The position numbers and the translations under genes are program-made. Below are positions 56,100 to 64,000 of a DNA stretch of 64,000 nucleotides, one piece after another. Position 1 is the first letter of the stretch. Every line of letters begins with the position of its first letter. The notes beneath the pieces are model-generated. The model did not search any database, was not told where the DNA came from, and worked only from the letters and a program-made list of their open reading frames with translations. Origin of the DNA: CAVRQM01 sp963723455 (GTDB lineage: Bacteria; Pseudomonadota; Alphaproteobacteria; Acetobacterales; Acetobacteraceae); NCBI GenBank assembly GCA_963723455.1, contig CAVRQM010000004.1:248001-312000 (forward strand), given 5' to 3'.

Positions 56100-56497
56100 A
56101 CAAACCCCCGATAGCCGCGCTCGCCCTGCTGCTCGGCGCGCGGCTCATCGCGACGCTGGGCGCGGGCGCGACACCGGCTCTGCCAGGCGTTCCAGCCCTG
56201 GCGGCTCCACTGGCCGTCGCGCCAACCGCCGTTGCGCCAGTTCGTTCGGATCCGCTCGCGCGCCTCGGCGAACCACGGCGAGCGGCGCACCAGCAGCACC
56301 GCGCCGACGATCAGCAGCGTGTGCAGCGGGTGGGAAATCACGATCGCCGCAACCGCCAGGAAGAATAGCACGCGCAGGAACAGCCCGTGACGCCGCCGGT
56401 GGCGGTGCCCGGCCTCGCCCGGATCGCCGCCGCGCCCCGATGGCTCGTCGCCGCCGAGGGGAAAATCGTCGCCGATATTGATGGTGTAGCGTGTCAT
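56096..56497 (-). CDS. Small membrane protein of unknown function
   Basis: A 133-aa protein I cannot assign. It begins MTRYTINIGDDFPLGG, has a His/Arg-rich patch (HRHRRRHG), then one or two hydrophobic segments (LFLRVLFFLAVAAIVISHPL and TLLIVGAVLLV) and a long Trp/Arg/Gln-rich hydrophilic tail. ATG 56497 is preferred over the ATG 14 codons upstream because GGAGG lies just before it. Overlaps the ribbon-helix-helix gene and is likely co-transcribed with it. Confidence 0.6.
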   Translation of the reverse strand: MTRYTINIGDDFPLGGDEPSGRGGDPGEAGHRHRRRHGLFLRVLFFLAVAAIVISHPLHTLLIVGAVLLVRRSPWFAEARERIRTNWRNGGWRDGQWSRQGWNAWQSRCRARAQRRDEPRAEQQGERGYRGFV

Positions 56498-56549
56498 GCG
56501 TGCCCTCCTCCGGTCACGCAACGGAAGCTGGGTGGTCACTCATCAAAAG

Positions 56550-57440
56550 TCAATCATGTTCTGATGAACTTTCCGCCTGGGCGGCTTCGACGGCGATGCT
56601 GAATCCGACCTGCGCGGTGGCGCCGGCGGCGATGTGCAGCAGCCCCGGCTTGTCGGTGAACTCGCCATCGAAGTCGATCGGGCTGGCGAAGCCGTGCCAG
56701 GGTTCGATGCAGACGAACTCGGCCGGCTTGCTCCAGATGCCGAGTTGCGGAAAGCGGTCCCACGCCACGGTCACGACCGGCGCGCCGGGCGCGGTGTAGC
56801 GGACATGGCGGCTGGCCGGATGATCCAGGATCAGCGCGTCGGCGGCGAACAGGCCGTCATGCAGGCGCAGCTCGCGGCCGTCGATCGGGGTCGGCGCGGC
56901 ATCGCCCAGCAGCAGCCCGTCCGACAGGCGGCGGATCGGCTCCGGCTCGGGCTGCTCGAACGTCAGCGTATGGGCGTCCTTGGCGATCCCCGGGCGCAGC
57001 GGCCAGGCGAAGGCCGGATGCGCGCCGATCGAGGCGGCCAGGGTCTCGTCGCGCGGATTGTGGACCGTCACCGTGATGGACAGGGTCGCGCCGGCGATGG
57101 CGTAGGCGACCTCCAGCCGGAAGCCGAACGGGTACGCGGCATGGGTCTGTTCGTCGTCGATCAGCGCCAACCGGCAGGCGCGCTCGCCGCGCTCCATCCA
57201 GGTGAAGCGGCGGTCGCGGGCGAAGCCATGCTGGGTCATCCGGTACGCGCGGCCGGCATGGCGCAGCGTGTCGGCCTTGAGCCGGCCGACGATCGGGAAC
57301 AGGATCGGCGCGTGGCGCGGCCATGCCGGTCCGGCCTGCCACAGCAGTTCGGCGCCGCCGGCCTGCAGCGAACACAGCTCCGCGCCGTCCGCCTTGATCG
57401 TGGCGGCCATCCCGTCCGCGGCGATGCGATGGCGATCCAT
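56550..57440 (-). CDS. Aldose 1-epimerase family protein
   Basis: A 296-aa galactose mutarotase-like protein (PF01263), of the subgroup that includes LacX/YeaD-like enzymes. Blocks are AELCSLQAGGAELLWQAG, APILFPIVGRLKADTLRHAGR, MTQHGFARDRRF with the conserved His, IGAHPAFAWPL with the second His, IWSKPAEFVCIEPWHGFASP with the catalytic Glu. ATG 57440 is the first start with a family-like N-terminus; the longer frame to 57581 overlaps the divergent ATPase gene. It likely interconverts sugar anomers; the exact sugar is unknown. Confidence 0.9.
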   Translation of the reverse strand: MDRHRIAADGMAATIKADGAELCSLQAGGAELLWQAGPAWPRHAPILFPIVGRLKADTLRHAGRAYRMTQHGFARDRRFTWMERGERACRLALIDDEQTHAAYPFGFRLEVAYAIAGATLSITVTVHNPRDETLAASIGAHPAFAWPLRPGIAKDAHTLTFEQPEPEPIRRLSDGLLLGDAAPTPIDGRELRLHDGLFAADALILDHPASRHVRYTAPGAPVVTVAWDRFPQLGIWSKPAEFVCIEPWHGFASPIDFDGEFTDKPGLLHIAAGATAQVGFSIAVEAAQAESSSEHD

Positions 57441-57491
57441 GCTGCTGCTCTCCCATGCCTGCGCGACCGGGCCTGTGCTGCCGGAGGCAAG

Positions 57492-58302
57492 ATGTTCCTG
57501 ACCGGCCTGCGCCGCAAAGCCGAGCATACACCCGATCCGGCGGCGCATCCCTGGACGGTGCCGCTGGTGCGCGACCTGCATGCGGTCTCGTTCACGGCGC
57601 CGGTGACTTTCCTGGTGGGCGAGAACGGCTGCGGCAAGTCCACGTTGCTGGAGGGCATCGCCGCCGGCATGGACGCGCTGGCGGTGGGCCGGTACCGACG
57701 TGGAATACGACCCCTCGCTGGCCAGCGCGCGCCGCTTCGCCGCCGGGTTCCGCTTTTCCCGCAGCTACAACCCCGGCCCGCGCGTGTTCATGCGCGCCGA
57801 GGACGTGCGCGGCTATACCGAGCGCGTCGCCGCCGACATGGCATCGATGCGCGCCGAGGCGGAGGCGATGCAACGCCAGCACGGCGGCCGAGGTCGCGGC
57901 CTCGGCCCCGGCTATCTCCGCGGCGCGGCGGCGTCGCTGGCCCGCGCCTATGGCGAGGACACCGACGCCCGCTCGCACGGCGAGACGTTCCTGGCCCTGT
58001 TGCGGCACAAGCTGCTGCCGGCCGGGCTGTACCTGCTGGACGAGCCGGAGACCCCGCTGTCGCCGGCGCGCGTGCTGGCGCTGATGGCGATGATCGCCGG
58101 CGCGGTGGACAGCGGCTGCCAGTTCATCATCGCCACCCACTCGCCGATCCTGATGGCCCAGCCAGGCGCGCAGATCCTGCTGGCCGAGCACGCGCGGCTG
58201 CGCCCGGTCGCCTGGGACGACGTGGAGCATGTCCGCGTCACCCGCGCCTTCCTGCGCGATCCGGCGGCGCTGCTGGCCAAGGTGCTCGATCCCGAGGAGT
58301 GA
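57492..58302 (+). pseudogene. AAA/ABC-like ATPase, one frameshift
   Basis: A predicted soluble ATPase of about 269 aa after correction, of the stand-alone ABC-like AAA type. From ATG 57492: VTFLVGENGCGKSTLLEGIAAGMD holds Walker A. Near 57691 the frame breaks; removing one C from GGGCCGGTACC gives GGTDVEYDPSLASARRFAAGF. Later, SHGETFLALL replaces the ABC signature, LLDEPETPLSP is Walker B with the catalytic Glu, and IIATHSPILM gives the switch His. Members are widespread in Proteobacteria; function unknown. Divergent from the epimerase gene. Confidence 0.85.
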
Positions 58303-58327
58303 TCGGGCGCGGACGGCCGTCGTCGGT

Positions 58328-58708
58328 TCAGCAAGCCGGCGCGCAGATCGCCGCCAGGGCCGCGCCGACCGTCGGGAAGCGTCCGAGCGTCTTGCCGGTG
58401 TTCGGCGACCACAGCAGGTAGGCGTCCGGCTCGCAGGCCACCGCCCAGGTCGCCCATTCCGCCCGCGCGTCATAGATCAGCGCGAATTCACCGATATGCG
58501 CCTCATCCTGCGGCTCGGGACGCTCCAGCGACACGCGGCAGACGCCGTGCGCCCGCGCCTGCTCGGCCCAGTCCAGCAACTGCGTCCGGTCGCGCAGGCT
58601 GAACCGATGCATGACCGGCTCCGGGCGGCGGTAGGCGATCACCAGATGCGGCCGCTGCCCGACTGCTTGCGAGACCGAGTTTGCGTGCGCCGCCATGTCG
58701 CCCCCCAT
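58328..58708 (-). CDS. Hypothetical protein, 126 aa
   Basis: No family recognised. From ATG 58708 (or 58696) the product is soluble and mixed in composition, with VIAYRRPEPVMHRFSLRDRTQLLDWAEQARAHG, a patch of Trp/Tyr residues (EWATWAVACEPDAYLLW) and a final LAAICAPAC. The frame has the usual GC-third bias of real genes, and it sits between two convergent or same-strand genes with few spare bases. The frame extending further upstream overlaps purA and is not coding. Confidence 0.55.
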   Translation of the reverse strand: MGGDMAAHANSVSQAVGQRPHLVIAYRRPEPVMHRFSLRDRTQLLDWAEQARAHGVCRVSLERPEPQDEAHIGEFALIYDARAEWATWAVACEPDAYLLWSPNTGKTLGRFPTVGAALAAICAPAC

Positions 58709-58808
58709 TTGCCAATCGCGCGGAGTGATAGGAGCGGATGCGCCGCCTGCATTGTGATGCGGCTCACACCTGCGTGCGATTGCGCGCGCCGGCGCGCCGC
58801 ACCAGGGA

Positions 58809-60098
<1,290 letters not shown>

Positions 60099-60103
60099 CC
60101 GCT

Positions 60104-61273
60104 CTACTCCGTGTCCAGGTGCATCAGGCCGTCGGCGCCCAGCAGCAGCGTGCAGTTCTGCCGCCGCGCCTCGCGCTGCGTATCGGCGGCCGGGAGCAGC
60201 CCGGCGACCGTGGCGTAATCCTGCGCCCGCAACGCGGCGGCGCGCGCCGGATCGCTGCCGGCCGGCAGGTACACGCGGGTGCGCGCCGGGCGCGGCGGGG
60301 CGGCGCGCAGCATGGCGTCGGGGAACAGGGTGATGCCGGTGGCCGGCTCCGGCGCGCCGTCACCATAGCCGCCGCACAGGTAGCGGCCGCCGCGACCCAG
60401 CTCCTCGTGCCGGCCGGGCGCATAGACCGTGGTGCAGATGCCCGTGTGGTAGCGAAAGCCGCGAAACTCCACCGGGTCGATGGTCAGCTTCAGCGCGGGC
60501 GCCAGCGTCCGGATTGCCGCGACTGCCTCGGCGATCCGGGTGGCGTGCGCCTGCGCGGCCGGCGTCAGATGCGCCGCATGCAGCGCGTCCAGCACGCCGG
60601 TGGCAGGCCCGGCCGCGTGCAGCAGCGCGGTCAGCACGCCGGCCTGGCTGCCGCCATGCGCGGTGACGGCGGCGGCGTCCTTGCGGTCCAGCGCGCGGGC
60701 CAGCGCGTCGCGCTGCGCGGGCGGCAAGGCCGCTTCGTCCAGCAGCGCCTGCACCAGCGGCGGCATGGTCAAATCGAAGCTGACCCGGCTCAGCCCGACG
60801 CTGGCCAGCGCCTCGCCGGCGACCACCACCGCCTCGGCATCGGCCTGTGCGCTGTCCGGGCCGATCAGCTCGATGCCGGCCTGCGCCATCTGCCGGTCGG
60901 GCGCCGCCAGCCCGTTGGCGCGCACGCGCAGCACCTGTCCGGCATAGGACAGGCGCAGCGGACGCGCGGCATGCGCCAGACGGGTGGAGGCGATGCGCGC
61001 CACCTGCGGCGTGATATCGGCGCGCAGGCCGATCATGCGGTGAGTGTCCGGGTCCATCAGCCGGAATGTCTGGTCGGCGACGGCGCCGCCGCTGGCCGCG
61101 ATCAGACTGTCCTCGAACTCCAGCAGCGGCGGCTTGACCCGCTGGTAGCCATGCGCCGCGAACGCCGCCATCACCGCCGCCACGGCCTGCGCCTCGGTCT
61201 CGGCCTCGGGCGGCAGCAGGTCGCGCAATCCGGCGGGCAGCAGCGCCGGGTTCGGGGGCGGGTCGTCGGTCAT
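60104..61273 (-). CDS. hisZ: ATP phosphoribosyltransferase regulatory subunit HisZ
   Basis: Regulatory partner of short-form HisG in histidine synthesis; it resembles histidyl-tRNA synthetase but does not charge tRNA. The protein is 389 aa. HisRS-like blocks are LPAGLRDLLPPEAETE, VKPPLLEFEDSL, FRLMDPDTHRMIGLRADITPQVAR, RLSYAGQVLRV and, later, YHTGICTTVYAPGRHEELGRGGRY. It lacks the tRNA anticodon-binding domain. ATG 61273. The presence of hisZ implies a short HisG elsewhere. Upstream of purA. Confidence 0.92.
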   Translation of the reverse strand: MTDDPPPNPALLPAGLRDLLPPEAETEAQAVAAVMAAFAAHGYQRVKPPLLEFEDSLIAASGGAVADQTFRLMDPDTHRMIGLRADITPQVARIASTRLAHAARPLRLSYAGQVLRVRANGLAAPDRQMAQAGIELIGPDSAQADAEAVVVAGEALASVGLSRVSFDLTMPPLVQALLDEAALPPAQRDALARALDRKDAAAVTAHGGSQAGVLTALLHAAGPATGVLDALHAAHLTPAAQAHATRIAEAVAAIRTLAPALKLTIDPVEFRGFRYHTGICTTVYAPGRHEELGRGGRYLCGGYGDGAPEPATGITLFPDAMLRAAPPRPARTRVYLPAGSDPARAAALRAQDYATVAGLLPAADTQREARRQNCTLLLGADGLMHLDTE

Positions 61274-61339
61274 GCGGGCGCCGGGATAGCACCGCGCGCC
61301 GCCCCGCGCCATGCGCGCGCGTGTGCTACAGGCGGGCGC

Positions 61340-61765
61340 ATGGCGCTGATCCAGGTCACTCCCCGCATCGCGATCGACGAGGCCGAGATCACCGAGACCT
61401 TCATCGCCGCGTCGGGGCCAGGCGGGCAGAACGTCAACAAGGTGGCCAGCGCCGTGCAGCTGCGCTTCGACATCGCCGCGTCGCCGTCGCTGCCCGATGA
61501 CGTGCGGCGCCGGCTGCTGGCGGCAGGCGGTCAGCGGCTGACGCAGGACGGCGTGCTGGTGCTGACTGCGCGCCGGTTCCGCACGCAGGAGCGCAACCGC
61601 GCCGACGCGCGCGAGCGGCTGATCGAGGCGATCCGCGCCGCCGCCGTCCCGCCGGTCCGACGGCGGGCGACACGCCCGACGCTGGCCAGCAAGCAACGGC
61701 GGCTGACGGCGAAACTTTCCCGCGCCGGAATCAAGCGCGATCGCGGCCGTCCGCGCGAGGAGTGA
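61340..61765 (+). CDS. arfB: Alternative ribosome-rescue factor ArfB (peptidyl-tRNA hydrolase)
   Basis: Releases peptides from ribosomes stalled without a stop codon. The protein is 141 aa, with the catalytic GGQ in ASGPGGQNVNKVASAVQLRFD near residue 27 and the Lys/Arg-rich tail (PTLASKQRRLTAKLSRAGIKRDR) that threads into the empty mRNA channel. No codon-recognition domain is present, unlike RF2. ATG 61340. Divergent from hisZ-purA with 66 bases between starts. Confidence 0.94.
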   Translation: MALIQVTPRIAIDEAEITETFIAASGPGGQNVNKVASAVQLRFDIAASPSLPDDVRRRLLAAGGQRLTQDGVLVLTARRFRTQERNRADARERLIEAIRAAAVPPVRRRATRPTLASKQRRLTAKLSRAGIKRDRGRPREE

Positions 61766-61777
61766 CGGCGACAGGCG

Positions 61778-62137
61778 TTAAGGTTTCGGCAGCGGAGCGA
61801 CGCTGATCTTCATGCCGCCGTACCAGGCCGCGACATCGGCCATCTGCTGCGGCGTCAGCATCTGTGCCACCGCCGCCATCGTCTCGTTCTTGCGCTCGCC
61901 GCTGTGGAAGGCGGCGAGCTGGCGCCCGAGATAGCCCGGATCCTGCCCCGCCAGATTGGCCGCGTCCGGCTGCTTGGCGATGCCGTTCAGCCCGTGACAG
62001 ACCTGACAGATGCGTTGCGCGACCTTGCGTCCCGCGGCGGGATCGCCGGGCGGCGCGTCCTGCGCGCGCGCCGCCGCCGGCACGAGCATGGCGAGCAGGG
62101 AAGCAGCCCTGCCCGCCATCGCCATGCCTCGCGTCAC
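61778..62137 (-). CDS. Periplasmic c-type cytochrome
   Basis: A 119-aa class I cytochrome c. The signal peptide runs to about AARAQ; the heme motif is CQVCH near residue 46, and the distal Met is likely in QMLTPQQM. GTG start at 62137 overlaps the stop of the dehydrogenase gene (GTGA); in-frame ATG codons lie just inside. Its coupling suggests it accepts electrons from the PQQ-type dehydrogenase upstream. Similar pairs are common in acetic acid bacteria. Confidence 0.9.
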   Translation of the reverse strand: MTRGMAMAGRAASLLAMLVPAAARAQDAPPGDPAAGRKVAQRICQVCHGLNGIAKQPDAANLAGQDPGYLGRQLAAFHSGERKNETMAAVAQMLTPQQMADVAAWYGGMKISVAPLPKP

Positions 62138-63405
62138 TTACCGCTGTAGCTGATGCGGTAGATCGCGCCGTCCTGGTCGTCGCTGACCAGCAGGCTGCCA
62201 TCCTTCAGCATCGCCACATCGACCGGCCGGCCGAGATATTCGCCGGTGTCGCTGTTGAGCCAGCCCTCGGCGAACGGCTCCATGTGATCCAGGCTGCCGT
62301 CCGGCTTGAAGAACGTCACCATCACGCGCGCGCCCACCGGCACCGTGCGGTTCCAGGATCCGTGCTGCGTGCTGAAGATGGCGCCGCGATATTTCTCGGG
62401 GAACATCTTGCCGGTGTAGAAGATCATGCCGAGGTCGGCGGCGTGCGCGACCGTCTCGACATCGGGGAACACCACGTCGGCGGGCGGCGTGTCTGACTTG
62501 TACTCGACGGTGCGGGTGTGGCCGCCGCCGTACCACGGGAAGCCGAAACTCTGCCCCATCTTGGTCGCGTGATTCAGTTCACCGGGCGGAACGTCGTCGC
62601 CCATGCCGTCAACCTGGTTGTCGGTGAACCAGAGCTGATGCGTCCTGGGATTCCAGTCCATGCCTTCGGAGTTGCGGATTCCGTTGGCGTAGATCTCGCG
62701 GTTGCTGCCGTCGCGGTCCATGCGGACGATGCCGCCGATGCCCCATTGCTTGAACTCGGCCAGACGCTCCTTCGGCGGCACGTTGTACGGCTGGCCCAAT
62801 TCGACGTACAGCTTGTTGTCCAGCGGGCTGACCCGGCAGTAATGCGCGCCGTGGTTGAAGCTTTCGGCATCCTTCGGTATCAGCGGGTCGGAGATCACGC
62901 CGACCGCCACATCGGGACTTTCGTAGAAGAACTCGGCGGCCGGGAACGCCAGGATCTTCGCGTTCTCGGCCACGTACAGCACCCCGTCGGGGCTCATGCA
63001 CACGCCGTTCGGGTTGCTGAAGCTGATCGAGGGGGCAAACACCTTCACCTCGTCGGCGACGCGCCGCTTGGTGCGGTCGGTGACCGCCCAGACGCGGGTC
63101 TTGCGCGTGCTGACGAACACCACGCCGGCGTTGTTGCCGACCGCCATCATGCGCGCGTCCGGCACCACCGCGTACAGGTCGATCTTGAAACCGGGCGGCA
63201 GGTGAATGGCCTTGAGGTTGGCGCGCAGCTGGTCGGCATCGGCCCCGGTCTGCGGCACCGTGGGAATGTCCAGGCTCGCCCCGGTGGTGTGCATGTCTTC
63301 GAGCTTCTTGAGGTTGTCGCTCGACGGATCGGCCTGCGCATGCGCGCGCGGCGCGGCGGACGCGGCCCAGATCACGGCAGCCGTGGCAAGCAGCAGCGTT
63401 CTCAT
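62134..63405 (-). CDS. PQQ-dependent sugar dehydrogenase (L-sorbosone/pyranose dehydrogenase type)
   Basis: A 423-aa exported beta-propeller protein. Signal peptide MRTLLLATAAVIWAASA, mature start near HAQ. Family blocks include LPPGFKIDLYAVVPDARMMAVG, NPNGVCMSPDGVLYVAEN, NHGAHYCRVSPLDNKLYVELGQPYNVP, NGIRNSEGMDWNP, HLWFTDNQ-like LWFTDNQVDGMGDD, QHGSWNRT and GRPVDVAMLKDGSLLVSDDQDGAIYRI, matching the soluble aldose sugar/sorbosone dehydrogenase group. It oxidises sugars in the periplasm with PQQ as cofactor; substrate unknown. ATG 63405. Co-transcribed with the cytochrome c gene. Confidence 0.88.
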   Translation of the reverse strand: MRTLLLATAAVIWAASAAPRAHAQADPSSDNLKKLEDMHTTGASLDIPTVPQTGADADQLRANLKAIHLPPGFKIDLYAVVPDARMMAVGNNAGVVFVSTRKTRVWAVTDRTKRRVADEVKVFAPSISFSNPNGVCMSPDGVLYVAENAKILAFPAAEFFYESPDVAVGVISDPLIPKDAESFNHGAHYCRVSPLDNKLYVELGQPYNVPPKERLAEFKQWGIGGIVRMDRDGSNREIYANGIRNSEGMDWNPRTHQLWFTDNQVDGMGDDVPPGELNHATKMGQSFGFPWYGGGHTRTVEYKSDTPPADVVFPDVETVAHAADLGMIFYTGKMFPEKYRGAIFSTQHGSWNRTVPVGARVMVTFFKPDGSLDHMEPFAEGWLNSDTGEYLGRPVDVAMLKDGSLLVSDDQDGAIYRISYSGK

Positions 63406-63647
63406 CGTGGCGGCTCTCCCCTGGTGTGCTTGTTCTTGCGGGCCGGAACGGCCCTGTGCAGCTCGGCAATGATATGCGCAGCGTTGCCGGCCGGGCAAGG
63501 CTCGGCAGCGCAGCGCCGCGCTGTAGTACCCGGCTATTGCGGCGCCCCCACACATCTACGTGCAAACCCGTAACGGAACCGCCGCGGTTGCGCTAGCCTC
63601 GGCGCCGGCCGGGCTACCGCCGGCGCAGTCCCGGGGAGCGATCGCAC

Positions 63648-64000
63648 ATGCCGCAGGACGCAATCGATCACGCCGCCCACGCCGCGGCCCTGCGCCGGGA
63701 CCGCGGGCGCGCGCTGGGGGAGCCGGTCAATCTGCCGCTGCTGCTGGCCTGGGCCGGGCTGGCGCTGCTGCCGGTCGCCTTCGTCTGGCTCGTCGAAGTC
63801 ACGCCCGCCCGGTTCGCCGTGCCCGCCGGAGGCGCGCTGTCGCTGGCGCTGTTCATTCCGGTGCTGTGCGGCCTGTCGCTGGTGATGAAGGAGCGTCGGT
63901 CGCATACGCGGCGGATGGCCGCGCAGAACACCGACCGGCTGCGCGACACGCAATATTTCCAGACCTACCAGCGCAACCCGCTGCCCAGCATCATCCGCCA
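63648..64000 (+). CDS. Membrane protein, 3' end outside window
   Basis: From ATG 63648 (after GGGGAGCG) 117 codons reach the right edge. The start is hydrophilic, then two hydrophobic helices (LPLLLAWAGLALLPVAFVWLV and GALSLALFIPVLCGLSLVM) are separated by a short loop, followed by a charged region MKERRSHTRRMAAQNTDRLRDTQ and QRNPLPSIIR. No domain is identifiable in this part. It could be the membrane anchor of a longer signalling or enzymatic protein. Confidence 0.7.
   Translation, partial: MPQDAIDHAAHAAALRRDRGRALGEPVNLPLLLAWAGLALLPVAFVWLVEVTPARFAVPAGGALSLALFIPVLCGLSLVMKERRSHTRRMAAQNTDRLRDTQYFQTYQRNPLPSIIR

Overview
The window looks like a chromosomal segment of a GC-rich alphaproteobacterium, most likely Acetobacteraceae or a close Rhodospirillales relative. 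This is inferred from the strong G/C third-position bias, the hisZ-purA, ppiD-trpE, ihfA-merR and tpiA/secG/pyrG/kdsA gene sets, an RNase E with a large acidic insertion in its S1 domain, and a PQQ-type sugar dehydrogenase paired with cytochrome c. No database search was possible; names rest on motifs and remembered family sequences.

Layout. 1-1.3 kb: end of a Liv-type amino-acid importer (livG, livF). 1.6-3.1 kb: a frameshifted carotenoid oxygenase in a less GC-rich, gene-poor stretch. 3.8-9.5 kb: a CUT2 sugar importer operon (rhamnose/AI-2-type) with an ATPase fused to its first permease, a second permease, a binding protein and a LacI regulator; a perfect 24-bp palindrome overlaps its predicted promoter. 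9.6-14.2 kb: MFS transporter, CsbD, flavin reductase, Liv-type binding protein, beta-hydroxyacid dehydrogenase. 14.2-17.7 kb: alkylation-repair operon ada / DUF2086-type oxygenase / alkB / SplB-like radical SAM gene, with six apparent frameshifts. 18-23 kb: cell-wall genes (amidase, PBP1A) and prfB, which carries a textbook programmed +1 frameshift. 23.8-27 kb: rne, followed by three tandem hairpins. 27-33.6 kb: amino-acid permease, glyoxalase-fold protein, serine hydrolase, DUF899 protein, and an ECF42-like sigma factor with a YCII partner. 33.8-37.5 kb: larC-larE-larB (nickel-pincer cofactor synthesis) and a phosphodiesterase. 37.6-43.1 kb: Rap1a-like protein, OmpA/MotB-like protein, ihfA, merR, tRNA-Pro(GGG), lipoproteins and a ferritin-like Tat protein. 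43.1-47.5 kb: trpE, ppiD, tpiA. 47.5-52.8 kb: an insertion of visibly different composition (LysR, two SDRs, hydrolase, truncated DUF3237, SnoaL, internally deleted IS5-like transposase) lying between tpiA and secG. 52.8-63.4 kb: secG, pyrG, kdsA, aldose epimerase, AAA ATPase, purA, hisZ, arfB, cytochrome c and the PQQ dehydrogenase. 63.6 kb to end: a truncated membrane protein.

A cross-cutting feature is that eleven otherwise well-conserved genes carry one to four single-step frameshifts. They include rne, which is usually essential, and most amount to one extra G or C in a GC-rich run. This points to indel errors in the assembly at least as much as to real gene decay, so the genes marked as frameshifted should be read as probably functional until the bases are verified. 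Genuine biology stands out against this background in prfB, where the frameshift signal is complete, and in the insertion at 47.5-52.8 kb, where truncations accompany an IS remnant.
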